Assembly: GCA_902564565.1 (NCBI GenBank) | Contig: CACFBW010000006.1 | Span: 1 to 54,876, forward strand | From: an uncultured Pelagibacteraceae bacterium | GTDB taxonomy: Bacteria; Pseudomonadota; Alphaproteobacteria; Pelagibacterales; Pelagibacteraceae | Length of the DNA stretch: 54,876 nt | Direction of reading: 5' to 3' | In this document: one piece after another, positions 26,584 to 35,155 of the stretch | How positions within the stretch are numbered: position 1 is the first letter of the stretch | Layout of the letters: each line of letters opens with the position of its first letter | Program-made: the position numbers and the translations under genes | The notes under the pieces: generated by a model | Told to the model about the DNA's origin: nothing | The model's database searches: none | What the model saw: only the letters and a program-made list of their open reading frames with translations

Positions 26584-27693
26584 CTATTGTTTAGGAAAAT
26601 AATCTTGTAATTCACCTTCTCTATAAACATCTGTTGTACTGCAGTGTAGACTTCCGCCAAAACCATAAGCTTCTCTAAAATCTATAGGCAAAACTTCCAT
26701 GCCTAGTTTATCAAGTTGTTCAGCTTGATATACTTCACTTTTTTCTACACATACTGTTTTTGGATCTAAAACTAAAATATTCATCGACAACCATATTGAG
26801 TAATAAGTTAGAGGAGGAGGCGAATTATGGGCTGGTTGTGCCGCTTCAATAATTTTCCAACCGTTATCCTCAAAAAGTTTTCTTTGTTCTTTGGGAAGTT
26901 TTCTTACAGGGTTATTTAATATTAGACCAGGTTTGATTGGGGTAAAAGTTGCATCTATATGAATAGGGTAGGGATCTCCCGGAAAATTTACTGTATGAAC
27001 ACGATGATCAGGAAAATGTCTTTTTAACCAGTCTATACCTTTTAAATTTGTTGTAAAACCATGTTGAACAATTAAGTCTTTACCAAATCTTAAGATATCT
27101 GCCGCATCAAAAAGAGGTTCTTCTTCAGTTGTAACAAAATATTTTTTCTCAGCCCATTCCAATCGTTGTGCAATACTTACTTCATCAGACAAATAATTTT
27201 TATGATAATCTTTATCTGTCAATCTAGGTTTAGGTGCAGACTCATGTTTCATATCTGGATCTTCCATAAAGTATTGTTGTATCAATGGTCTATAAGCTAA
27301 ATATTCAAACCATCGGCATCGAAAGCTCATAGTTGCTTCTAACATTTCTTTTCCAACAGTAATAATTACATCTCTGGATGGCATACATCCAAACATGTGT
27401 TCTGCTTTCCAGTCTGGTGTAGCAATTTTTTCATCAAATTTTAAAGGAGTTGGTCTATCAACTCTTATACCTCTATTCTCTAATGTTTTTACAAATTTAT
27501 CTAAAAGTTCATTTGATTTATCTATAGAATCTTGTGTTCTTCTGCCATGCTTTCCTTTCATGACTGAGTCTGGAGGAATCTTAACATCTACTGCAGGCTC
27601 TGGAGCAGGTATACAACAATTATCTGCTCTACCAACAATCACATGTTTTAATGGATCCCATTCATTCCAACTACTTACAATAGTTTTTTTCAT
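26584..27693 (-). CDS. L-arginine:glycine amidinotransferase-like enzyme
   Basis: A 369-residue amidinotransferase of the AGAT/StrB1 family, close to the animal mitochondrial enzyme in its core: FDAADILRFGKDL (195-207), HIDATFTPIKPGLILNNP (245-262), WLSMNILVLD (301-310) and GGSLHCSTTDVYREG (346-360). The triad is D196, H245 and C351, with the same Asp-His spacing as human AGAT as I recall it. The family moves the amidino group from arginine onto glycine, lysine or an inosamine through a Cys adduct. The product would be guanidinoacetate, homoarginine or a relative. It heads a three-gene operon with a permease and a 2OG oxygenase. Confidence 0.9.
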   Translation of the reverse strand: MKKTIVSSWNEWDPLKHVIVGRADNCCIPAPEPAVDVKIPPDSVMKGKHGRRTQDSIDKSNELLDKFVKTLENRGIRVDRPTPLKFDEKIATPDWKAEHMFGCMPSRDVIITVGKEMLEATMSFRCRWFEYLAYRPLIQQYFMEDPDMKHESAPKPRLTDKDYHKNYLSDEVSIAQRLEWAEKKYFVTTEEEPLFDAADILRFGKDLIVQHGFTTNLKGIDWLKRHFPDHRVHTVNFPGDPYPIHIDATFTPIKPGLILNNPVRKLPKEQRKLFEDNGWKIIEAAQPAHNSPPPLTYYSIWLSMNILVLDPKTVCVEKSEVYQAEQLDKLGMEVLPIDFREAYGFGGSLHCSTTDVYREGELQDYFPKQ

Positions 27694-27788
27694 ACAATTA
27701 AAATAAATAATTTAATTAATATGTATTTTCAATAATAATAATTTTAGTTTAGTGTCTAGAAAGCAGGTAAATTACCAATAAACAAATA

Positions 27789-28562
27789 ATGAATTGTACA
27801 ATTAAATCTATAAACTATTGTCCAGTAAAATCGTTATCATTTCAGAGCATTAATTCCTGTAACATAAAAAAGGAACTCGGGATGCCAAATGATAGAATTT
27901 TTGCTTTTTCTCGAGGCATCGATATTGAAAAAGCAAAACTAATTGAAAAAAATCCAAACCAAAGAAAATTAAATAATTTTTTAACTTTAAAAAATTCCCC
28001 TGTTTTAAATAAATATAATTTTATATATGAAAAAAATAAGCTTACTCTTGTACTGAAAGACAAGAAATTAATTTCTGTTTGCATAGATAGTTCAGAAAGC
28101 TTGTCTTTAATTGCTGAAAAATTATTAGAACTAGAAACTTCATTAGCAAAACCGATTTTTTTTTTAAAAAATATTGATTATCCATTTTACGATACAACGA
28201 ATTCAGATAATGTTTTTAATTCTATATCTTTAATAAACCTTAATAGCATTAAAGATTTAGAAAAAAAAATTAATAAAAGAGTAGAAGCTCAAAGATTTAG
28301 AGGTAATTTTTATGTTGAGGGAATTAAAGCTTTTGAAGAACGAAATTGGATTAGTAGAATTATTAAAATAAACAATGTTTCTTTTAAGGTAGAAGAAAAT
28401 ATTCCTAGATGTGTTGCTATAAACCTTAAACCTGAAACAGATGATAATTCTTTAAACTTGCTACAGTCTTTAAAGAAAAGTTTTAATCATTTTGATATGG
28501 GTGTATATTTGACAGCATTGAGTGATGGAAAAATAAATATTGGTGACAAAGTAGAGTATTAG
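27789..28562 (+). CDS. MOSC-domain molybdopterin/sulfur-carrier-type protein
   Basis: A 257-residue protein with an N-terminal MOSC beta-barrel (SINYCPVKSLSFQ near residues 7-19) and a C-terminal MOSC domain (FRGNFYVEG, then the conserved cysteine in NIPRCVAINLKPET, about residue 213). MOSC proteins handle molybdenum cofactor sulfur or reduce N-hydroxylated compounds (mARC/YcbX type). A YcbX/mARC-like N-oxygenated amine reductase would suit the amine-rich surroundings, though this is only inference. It is divergent from the amidinotransferase (95-base gap) and convergent with the GMC gene. Confidence 0.82.
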   Translation: MNCTIKSINYCPVKSLSFQSINSCNIKKELGMPNDRIFAFSRGIDIEKAKLIEKNPNQRKLNNFLTLKNSPVLNKYNFIYEKNKLTLVLKDKKLISVCIDSSESLSLIAEKLLELETSLAKPIFFLKNIDYPFYDTTNSDNVFNSISLINLNSIKDLEKKINKRVEAQRFRGNFYVEGIKAFEERNWISRIIKINNVSFKVEENIPRCVAINLKPETDDNSLNLLQSLKKSFNHFDMGVYLTALSDGKINIGDKVEY

Positions 28563-28569
28563 TATCAAA

Positions 28570-30150
28570 TTAATTTAATATCAAGTCAGATGCTTTTTCT
28601 GCAATCATTAGTGTAGGTGCGTTTAAATTTCCACTTGTTATTTCTGGCATTACAGATGCGTCTACAACTCTAATATTTTCAAGTCCATGAATTTTTAATT
28701 TTTGATCCACAACTGCCATTTTATCTACTCCCATTTTTAAGGTGCAAGATGGATGATATGCAGTTTCAGCTTTAGATCTTATATATTCTTCAAATAGTTC
28801 ATTTGTTTGAACATTTTCTCCTGGACCAATTTCTTTACCGGCAAAAGGTTTTAAAGAATTTTGACCAAGTATTTTTCTAGCAACGTGTATACATTCTATT
28901 GTTTGCTTAAGATCATCTTCGTGCTCTAAATAATTGAATTGTATTTTTGGATAATCGTAAGGATTAGAACTACTTAATTTAATATGGCCTCTACTTTTTG
29001 GGTGATTGGGGCTTGCGTGTAATTGATAGCCATGTCTATCTGGTTCAACTAAGCCATGATTAATTACAAATGCAGGAAAAAAATGAAATTGAATATTTGG
29101 ATATTCTCTTTCAGGCGAAGATTTGCAAAAACCACCAGCTTCTAAAAATGAATTAGAGCAGGGACCACTTTTAGTTAAAAACCATTGAATTCCAACTTTT
29201 ACCATATTTAATTTATTTATATATGAATATAAAGTGTCTGGTGTTTTGCATTCTTGCTGGACATAAGTTTCTAGATGATCTTGTAAATTTTTTCCAACAC
29301 CTTCTAGAGCATGTATTACTTCAATACCTTTATCTTTTAAATGTTCAGTTGGTCCAACTCCAGAAACCATAAGTAAGTGAGGAGAATTAATTGAACCACC
29401 ACTTAAAATTATCTCTTTATTTGCATAAAATTTTTCTACCTTGTTTTTAATTTTAACTTCGATACCGACAGCTTTTTTTCCATCAAAAATTATTTTTTCT
29501 ACAAAGGACTCACTAAATACTTTCAAATTTTTTCTTTTTTTAGCTGGATTTAAATAATATTTAGAAATACTTGCTCTTTCTCCCTTGTGAATTGTTACAT
29601 CGTACATTCCAAATCCTTCTTGATCTTTACCATTCATGTCTTGATTAATTTTGTATCCAGCTTCACCGGCTGATTTAATAAAAGCATTAAACAAAGGGTT
29701 TTTATTTTTTGATTGATTGACTGGCAGTATTCCGTTTCCGCCTCTATATTCGTTTTGACCTTCAGACCAAGTTTCAATTTTTTTAAAATATGGTAATACT
29801 TTTTCATACGACCAATCTTTTAAACCAAAAGAAGCCCATCTTTGGTAATCATTTGGATTACCTCTGACATAAACCATTCCATTGTGCGCAGAACATCCGC
29901 CAATCATTTTACCTCTTGGACAAAAAAGTTTTCTATTGTTCAAATGTGGTTCTGGTTGAGAGTAATATTTGTAATTATATTTTGGATCATGCATTGTATA
30001 TAAAATCGCCAATGGCATATTAACTTTCCATATATCGCTTGGTTTTCCAGCCTCTATTAAGGCTACATTGTACTTTCCATTTGCTGTCAACCTATTTGCA
30101 AGCACACATCCTGCGGTACCTGCCCCAATGATTATGTAATCAAATTTCAT
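28570..30150 (-). CDS. choline-dehydrogenase-like GMC oxidoreductase (BetA type)
   Basis: A 526-residue FAD alcohol dehydrogenase of the GMC family. The FAD motif IIGAGTAGCVLANRL is at residues 6-20, the GMC signature GGCSAHNGMVYVRG follows, and catalytic H466 (YHPSCTLKMG) and N510 (GNLNAPTLM) are present, as in choline oxidases and dehydrogenases. It oxidises an alcohol such as choline to the aldehyde. It overlaps the HD-oxygenase gene by four bases in an operon headed by the TauD-like gene, and no BetB or BetI lies next to it. Choline is the leading candidate substrate, but other hydroxy-amines or polyethylene-glycol-like alcohols are possible. Confidence 0.88.
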   Translation of the reverse strand: MKFDYIIIGAGTAGCVLANRLTANGKYNVALIEAGKPSDIWKVNMPLAILYTMHDPKYNYKYYSQPEPHLNNRKLFCPRGKMIGGCSAHNGMVYVRGNPNDYQRWASFGLKDWSYEKVLPYFKKIETWSEGQNEYRGGNGILPVNQSKNKNPLFNAFIKSAGEAGYKINQDMNGKDQEGFGMYDVTIHKGERASISKYYLNPAKKRKNLKVFSESFVEKIIFDGKKAVGIEVKIKNKVEKFYANKEIILSGGSINSPHLLMVSGVGPTEHLKDKGIEVIHALEGVGKNLQDHLETYVQQECKTPDTLYSYINKLNMVKVGIQWFLTKSGPCSNSFLEAGGFCKSSPEREYPNIQFHFFPAFVINHGLVEPDRHGYQLHASPNHPKSRGHIKLSSSNPYDYPKIQFNYLEHEDDLKQTIECIHVARKILGQNSLKPFAGKEIGPGENVQTNELFEEYIRSKAETAYHPSCTLKMGVDKMAVVDQKLKIHGLENIRVVDASVMPEITSGNLNAPTLMIAEKASDLILN

Positions 30151-30686
30151 AAAAGTTGAGAATGAAGTAAATTTTCGTATTGATTAATAGATTTCATTTT
30201 AATATTGGTTTTTTTGGCTAATTCATCGAATTTTCTAAGTTTAATTGCATCTTTAAAAAATTTATTTTTTTCAAAGTCCTTACTTTCTTTTTTGTTTAGT
30301 ATTCCGCCTTGTAATTCTAAACTAATTTTAGAAGCATCAGATAGTTGATTGTAATATTTTTTGCTTCTAGCCAGATATCTTTTTGCTTTTACATGACATT
30401 TAATAGGCTCAACGACATCTTTTTTGAAGAATTTACTTAAGTATTCGTATCCTATATCTTCGTGTTTTCCATCTAATTTTTTTTTTACCAATTCGTTAGG
30501 ATCTTCCAAAATAAAATGTCCATAATCATGAAGTAAACATGCACAAATTAAACTTTTTGATGATTTTTTTCTCTCAGCTATCATTGCAGACTGAATCATA
30601 TGTTCAGACATAGTTACTTTTTCTCCGATATATAAAGATTTATTATTTATAAAATTAGAAATAATTTTATAGATTACGTTCATCAA
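30147..30686 (-). CDS. HD-domain mixed-valent diiron oxygenase, PhnZ/TmpB-like
   Basis: A 179-residue HD-domain protein that I read as an oxygenase, not a phosphohydrolase. It carries all six expected iron ligands (H29, H53, D54, H75, H98, D154). It also has the Y19-I-G-E22 motif that in PhnZ/TmpB shields and opens the diiron site, plus the LSDASKISLELQGG (115-128) and LRKFDELAKK C-terminal motifs of that group. PhnZ and TmpB split an alpha-hydroxy-aminophosphonate into phosphate and glycine or glycine betaine. Here it follows a TauD-type 2OG oxygenase by two bases, the same hydroxylase-plus-HD pairing as PhnY/PhnZ and TmpA/TmpB. Exact substrate unproven. Confidence 0.82.
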   Translation of the reverse strand: MMNVIYKIISNFINNKSLYIGEKVTMSEHMIQSAMIAERKKSSKSLICACLLHDYGHFILEDPNELVKKKLDGKHEDIGYEYLSKFFKKDVVEPIKCHVKAKRYLARSKKYYNQLSDASKISLELQGGILNKKESKDFEKNKFFKDAIKLRKFDELAKKTNIKMKSINQYENLLHSQLL

Positions 30687-30688
30687 TT

Positions 30689-31522
30689 TTAATTTGGTTG
30701 ATCACCTTCGATCGCAATTCGATCCATAACTCTTTCATATCCAAGACCTCTTCCTGGATAAAAATCAGCTATTGCAAAGTGAATAACACTCCTATTATCC
30801 CAAATACAAACAGTATTTTCTGTCCAAGTGAAACGACAAGTTAGTTCTAATCTAGCCTGATGTTCAAATATTTTTTTTAAAAGTTCATCACTTTCTTTTT
30901 TATCTAAGCCAACAATTTTTTTTGTGTAAGTCCAATTTACAAATAATATTTTTTTTCCAGTTTCAGGATGAGTTCGAACAATAGGATGCTCATTAGAATA
31001 TTCGTCATAATTTTTTTTTTTATTACCTTTCATTTTTTTATAATTATCTAAAAAAAATTCAGCCCCTAGCGAACTATGGATAGCAGTTTTATCTTTTATT
31101 TTTTCTTTTATATCCTCATCCAAAGTTTCCCAAGCAAGTTCCATATTAGAAAAACATGTATCTCCTCCAACTGGTGGAATTTTAATTGATTTCAATATTA
31201 CAGCTTTAGTAGGTTTAGCGTTATAGCTAACATCGCTATGCCAATTTTCGCCCCACTGATTTTGCTCATCTTCGGCTTTAATTATTCTTACAATTTCTGG
31301 ATGTTTTTCTAATCCTTTGACGTATGCATGAGTTTCTAAAGGGCCGAATTTTTCTGCTAGCGCTATATGTTCTTTTGTATCAATTAATTGGTCTCTAAAG
31401 AAAATTACTTTGTGTTCTAATAATAAATCGTTAATTTTTTTAAAGTTCTCTTCTGATGTATCTTTAAGATTTATACCTTTTATTTCTGCCCCTAAAGCAC
31501 CTGAAAGTAGTTTTATTTCCAT
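30689..31522 (-). CDS. TauD/TfdA-family Fe(II)/2-oxoglutarate dioxygenase
   Basis: A 277-residue TauD-type enzyme. Iron ligands are H95, D97 (WHSDVSY) and H248 (RSVIHFA). The 2-oxoglutarate-binding arginine is probably R268, with R264 nearby, in YERVMDRIAI. The N-terminal GAEIKGINL and FFRDQ motifs are typical. TauD relatives hydroxylate sulfonates, phosphonates, phenoxy acids or quaternary amines next to the leaving or charged group. It heads the operon with the HD oxygenase and the GMC dehydrogenase; this suggests hydroxylation of a C-P or quaternary-ammonium substrate. True taurine use is less likely because no taurine transporter is nearby. Confidence 0.88.
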   Translation of the reverse strand: MEIKLLSGALGAEIKGINLKDTSEENFKKINDLLLEHKVIFFRDQLIDTKEHIALAEKFGPLETHAYVKGLEKHPEIVRIIKAEDEQNQWGENWHSDVSYNAKPTKAVILKSIKIPPVGGDTCFSNMELAWETLDEDIKEKIKDKTAIHSSLGAEFFLDNYKKMKGNKKKNYDEYSNEHPIVRTHPETGKKILFVNWTYTKKIVGLDKKESDELLKKIFEHQARLELTCRFTWTENTVCIWDNRSVIHFAIADFYPGRGLGYERVMDRIAIEGDQPN

Positions 31523-31573
31523 TTATATAATTTATATCTAGAAATTAATTTTGTCACTATATATAAGGTTAAT

Positions 31574-31915
31574 ATGAATCTTACATGGGCATATATATTT
31601 TTGGTTATAGCAATAATTTTTGAATTAATTAGTACCAGCATTTTAAAAGACACTTATGGCTTTACCAAACTTTATCCATCATTAATAGTTGTAATAGCTC
31701 TATGTATATGTTTGTACCTAATATCCCATTCAATGCAGTTTATACCAGTAGGAATAGTTTATGCTAGTTGGGCAGCGGGAGGCATTGTGGGTATAACAAT
31801 TATTGCAGCTATAAAGTATAATCAAATTCCCAATATTCCAACTATGATTGGTCTATCGCTTATTGTTATTGGCGTGATTATTGTTCATCTAATGAATGAT
31901 ATAAAAGTAAATTAG
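31574..31915 (+). CDS. small multidrug resistance (SMR) family transporter
   Basis: A 113-residue protein with four hydrophobic helices and the essential membrane-embedded glutamate E17 (IIFELIST). The central YASWAAGGIVG matches the SMR Y-A-x-W-x-G-x-G motif. SMR proteins exchange protons for lipophilic cations, quaternary ammonium compounds, or osmolytes such as betaine and choline. Its setting among betaine and carnitine genes suggests export of a quaternary amine under osmotic downshift or overflow. It converges on the thioesterase gene, four bases apart. Confidence 0.88.
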   Translation: MNLTWAYIFLVIAIIFELISTSILKDTYGFTKLYPSLIVVIALCICLYLISHSMQFIPVGIVYASWAAGGIVGITIIAAIKYNQIPNIPTMIGLSLIVIGVIIVHLMNDIKVN

Positions 31916-31919
31916 ATAA

Positions 31920-32390
31920 TTATTTTTTTAACTTTGATGAAAATTTTAAGCCTTCAGTTTTAAAATTAGCTTTATTTTTTTCAATAAAATCATCCATAAT
32001 TTTAATTTTTTCATCTTCAAATTCTGCGACTTTTCTTTCACCTAAATCAACATACAGTGCCAAAATTTCGATAGTTGATGCCAGATATTTTTTTTCTTTA
32101 TGGATCATTTCCATTTTATACAAAAGTCTTTTTTTATCGTGATCAAAAAAAGTTAAGTTAACACCTACTTCATCTCCTTCGCTTACTTCTTGATTATAAG
32201 TAATATGAGACTCAACCACCATAGTACTCTTTTTGGTTGTCTTTGCTGAATGTTCACCCATTTTAAATTTGTTCATTAAAATTTCTGCACCATATACGTC
32301 AAAAATTAAGACATAATAAGCAACATTCATATGATTATTGTAGTCTGTCCAATCTTTTATAATTTTTTGAGTTGTTAAATGTACTGACAT
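31920..32390 (-). CDS. hot-dog-fold acyl-CoA thioesterase (candidate betainyl-CoA thioesterase)
   Basis: A 156-residue thioesterase of the 4-hydroxybenzoyl-CoA/FadM type. The active-site motif DWTDYNNHMNVAYYVLIFD lies near residues 13-31, with the catalytic aspartate of the D-x-N-x-H-M-N pattern. In carnitine-degrading bacteria a protein of this type (CdhC) splits betainyl-CoA into CoA and glycine betaine. It is divergent from the BKACE gene (49 bases between starts), so the two can share a control region. The specific substrate rests on context. Confidence 0.82.
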   Translation of the reverse strand: MSVHLTTQKIIKDWTDYNNHMNVAYYVLIFDVYGAEILMNKFKMGEHSAKTTKKSTMVVESHITYNQEVSEGDEVGVNLTFFDHDKKRLLYKMEMIHKEKKYLASTIEILALYVDLGERKVAEFEDEKIKIMDDFIEKNKANFKTEGLKFSSKLKK

Positions 32391-32439
32391 TTTTCTATTT
32401 TAAATAATTTTTTTAAATAGTATAAATCTATTAATTCAA

Positions 32440-33327
32440 ATGAACAATAAAGTATTTATATCTTGTGCCGTAACTGGATCTGGTGACACAGCCGGTAAGC
32501 ATCCTGATTTACCGAAGACACCTGAACAAATTGCAAAAGCTGCAATTGAATCTGCCAAAGCTGGCGCAGCAATTGCTCACATTCATGTTAGAGAAGAAGA
32601 TGGAAAACCAAGTAGAAGATTAGAATTGTATAAAGAAGTTGTCGATCGTGTACGTTCAAGTGACACAGATGTAGTTTTAAATTTAACAACAGGAATGGGA
32701 GGAGATTTGGATATAGGACAAGGAAAAAACCCTCTAGACTTCGGCCCAATGACAGATATGGCTAATGTGATGGAAAGAATTGCAAACGCAGAACAATTTT
32801 TGCCTGAGATTTGCACTTTAGATTGTGGAACTTTAAATTTTGGTGATAGTTCAGTTATTACAGTTAATACACCAAATGATTTAAGAAAAGCTGCAAAAAG
32901 ATTACAGGAAATAAATGTCAAACCAGAGATAGAAGCTTTTGATTTAGGAAATATGTGGTTCGGAGCTCAATTATATAAAGAAGGATTGTTAAGCGATCCA
33001 CCTATGTTTCAAATGTGTTTGGGTATTCCTTGGGGAGCACCAGCAACACCTTTAGCAATGCAAGCTATGAAAGATATAATGCCAAAAGAAGGTGTATGGT
33101 CTGGTTTTGCAATATCAAAAAATGAAATGCCATTTGTTGCTCAAACTGTAATTATGGGAGGAAACCCAAGAGTAGGACTTGAAGATAATTTATATCTAGA
33201 AAAAGGAAAGTTAGCCACAAATGCGCAATTAGTTGAAAAAGCAATTAGAATTGTAAACGATCTTGGAGTTTCAATAATGACTCCAGCAGAAACTAGAGAA
33301 AAACTTAAATTAAAAAACTACAAATAA
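32440..33327 (+). CDS. beta-keto acid cleavage enzyme (BKACE), candidate 3-dehydrocarnitine cleavage enzyme
   Basis: A 295-residue BKACE-family TIM-barrel enzyme (once DUF849). Zinc ligands are H47 and H49 (AHIHVR) and E248 (VGLEDNLYLEKG). LNLTTGMGGD near residues 80-89 and EICTLDCGTLNFG are of the kind I associate with the dehydrocarnitine-active subgroup. The family reacts a beta-keto acid with acetyl-CoA to give an acyl-CoA and acetoacetate; with 3-dehydrocarnitine the products are betainyl-CoA and acetoacetate. The thioesterase, SDR, betaine importer and gamma-butyrobetaine hydroxylase around it support this subgroup call. Confidence 0.88.
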   Translation: MNNKVFISCAVTGSGDTAGKHPDLPKTPEQIAKAAIESAKAGAAIAHIHVREEDGKPSRRLELYKEVVDRVRSSDTDVVLNLTTGMGGDLDIGQGKNPLDFGPMTDMANVMERIANAEQFLPEICTLDCGTLNFGDSSVITVNTPNDLRKAAKRLQEINVKPEIEAFDLGNMWFGAQLYKEGLLSDPPMFQMCLGIPWGAPATPLAMQAMKDIMPKEGVWSGFAISKNEMPFVAQTVIMGGNPRVGLEDNLYLEKGKLATNAQLVEKAIRIVNDLGVSIMTPAETREKLKLKNYK

Positions 33328-33331
33328 AAAT

Positions 33332-34120
33332 TTAATCTAATCTAATAGCGTTTCCATCAACCGCTATAGTTTGACCAGATATTCTTTCAGCATCGCTTGA
33401 AATTAGAAATGAACATGTTTTACCTATGTCTTCTTCATAAATCCAACAATTCATAGATGCCATTGATACGAATTCTTTTTCTACATTTTTTTTTGAAATT
33501 TTTAAAAATTTTGCTTTATCTTTGATAACTCGTATCATTCTATCTCCTTTTATGGTTCCGGGACAAATAGCATTAACTCGAATTTTAAATTTACCCAATT
33601 CCATTGCTAAGGTTTTTGTCATACCTATGACAGCCCACTTGCTTGCAGCGTAAGGAGATCTTAAAGGAAAACCCATAATACCAGCACCAGAAGAAAGATT
33701 AATAATGGATCCACCTTTATTTTTTTTAAGCATTGGAATTGCTAACTTTGTAAAATAAAAATGACTTATAACATTTATTTTTAAAGTTTTTTCCCAGTCA
33801 TCAGACTCAAGTTTTTCTAAAGTACCAGTAGGACCAGCAACACCCACATTATTGATTAGTGCATCTATTTTTTTTGTTTTCTTTTTTATTTCTTCAAAAA
33901 ATTTTGAAACATCATACTCATTTGAAGCATCACATTCGTAAGTAAATAATTTTTTATTTTTTAAGGGATGTTTTTTTAATTTATTGATAAATTTCTCATT
34001 TAAATCACAAAGATAAACGGTTGCTCCTCTTAAAAGACAAACTTTTGCTGTAGCTAAGCCAATTCCAGATGCACCAGCAGATATAATTATTTTTTTATTC
34101 TTTAAAGACTGATCAGCCAT
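33332..34120 (-). CDS. short-chain dehydrogenase/reductase (candidate carnitine or hydroxy-acid dehydrogenase)
   Basis: A 262-residue classical SDR. The cofactor motif AGASGIG is at residues 15-21, the family NNVG at 90-93, and the catalytic S144, Y157 and K161 (SPYAASKWA) are present. The acidic D39 after beta-2 (LCDLNE) favours NAD over NADP. It begins three bases after proV ends, so it is transcribed with ProXWV. Convergent with BKACE four bases away, it could oxidise carnitine to 3-dehydrocarnitine. Known L-carnitine dehydrogenases belong to the 3-hydroxyacyl-CoA dehydrogenase family instead, so this would be a non-orthologous replacement. Substrate is inference. Confidence 0.85.
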   Translation of the reverse strand: MADQSLKNKKIIISAGASGIGLATAKVCLLRGATVYLCDLNEKFINKLKKHPLKNKKLFTYECDASNEYDVSKFFEEIKKKTKKIDALINNVGVAGPTGTLEKLESDDWEKTLKINVISHFYFTKLAIPMLKKNKGGSIINLSSGAGIMGFPLRSPYAASKWAVIGMTKTLAMELGKFKIRVNAICPGTIKGDRMIRVIKDKAKFLKISKKNVEKEFVSMASMNCWIYEEDIGKTCSFLISSDAERISGQTIAVDGNAIRLD

Positions 34121-34123
34121 TAA

Positions 34124-35149
34124 CTATGACTTAGTTAAAGATTTTTGTAATTCTTTATTTGTAATATATCCTTTAACATTTCCTTGTTTATCAACCACCT
34201 CACAGTTGGCATTAGTGCAGACAACTTGTGGTAAAAATTCTTCAATAAATTGATCTTCTTGAACTTTAATAAGATTTTTTTTGTCAACCCCATTTGATTC
34301 ATTTGCAGACTTCATGATAATTTTAGCTTTGATAACTTTCGCTCTATTTACATCTTTTACAAACGCTGCCACATAATCATCAGCTGGGTTCATTATAATA
34401 TCAACTGGTGTTCCCACTTGCACTAATCTACCACCATTTAATATTCCTATGTGGTCTCCTAATCTTAAAGATTCATCTAGATCGTGAGTAATAAATACTA
34501 TTGTTTTTTTTAATTCACTTTGTAAATCCATTAATTGTTTTTGCATGTCACTTCTAATCAAAGGATCCAATGCTGAAAACGCTTCGTCCATTAACATTAT
34601 ATCTGTATTTGTAGCTAGAGCTCTTGCTAGCCCGACTCTTTGTTGCATTCCACCAGATAACTGATTTGGGTATTGATGTTCAAATCCATTTAAACCTACA
34701 GCTTCAATTTTTTCCATCGCAGTTTTGTTTCTTTCTTCTGGTTTTTGACCTTGAACCTCAAGACCATATCCAACATTTTCCATAACTGTTTTGTGGGGAA
34801 ACAAACCAAATCTTTGAAACACCATACTCATTTTATGTCTTCTAAACTCAATTAATTGTTTTTGATCTAGATCCATAACATTTGTTCCTTCTACAGAAAC
34901 CACTCCTGATGTTGGGTCTATTAATCTATTAATATGACGAATAAGTGTAGATTTACCTGAACCAGATAAGCCCATACAAACAAAAGTCTCACCTTCCTCA
35001 ATAGATAGCGATACATCGTCAAGACCAACAGTATGCCCAGTTTTTTCTAATATTTCTTCTTTTGATGCACCGTCTTTGACCATTGGAAGAACTTTTGATG
35101 GTTGATCACCAAAAATTTTATATACATTTTTAATTTCAATTTTGCTCAT
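34124..35149 (-). CDS. proV: glycine betaine/proline-type ABC ATPase ProV
   Basis: A 341-residue ATPase with the ProV-type N-terminus (NVYKIFGDQPSKVLPMV and EILEKTGHTVGLDDVSL), Walker A GLSGSGKST near residues 60-68, signature QLSGGMQQRVGLARAL and Walker B IMLMDEAFSALDP. A C-terminal CBS-like region (about 285-340) ends with QGNVKGYITNKELQKSL and is shorter than in enteric ProV. It energises uptake of quaternary amines with ProW and ProX. It lies six bases after proW. Confidence 0.93.
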   Translation of the reverse strand: MSKIEIKNVYKIFGDQPSKVLPMVKDGASKEEILEKTGHTVGLDDVSLSIEEGETFVCMGLSGSGKSTLIRHINRLIDPTSGVVSVEGTNVMDLDQKQLIEFRRHKMSMVFQRFGLFPHKTVMENVGYGLEVQGQKPEERNKTAMEKIEAVGLNGFEHQYPNQLSGGMQQRVGLARALATNTDIMLMDEAFSALDPLIRSDMQKQLMDLQSELKKTIVFITHDLDESLRLGDHIGILNGGRLVQVGTPVDIIMNPADDYVAAFVKDVNRAKVIKAKIIMKSANESNGVDKKNLIKVQEDQFIEEFLPQVVCTNANCEVVDKQGNVKGYITNKELQKSLTKS

Positions 35150-35155
35150 ATTTTT

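Noticed and set aside
30147-30686. HD protein considered as a nucleotide phosphohydrolase
   Set aside because: The YIGE gate, the sixth-ligand aspartate and the QGG motif point to the PhnZ/TmpB oxygenase group; phosphohydrolase remains only a fallback.
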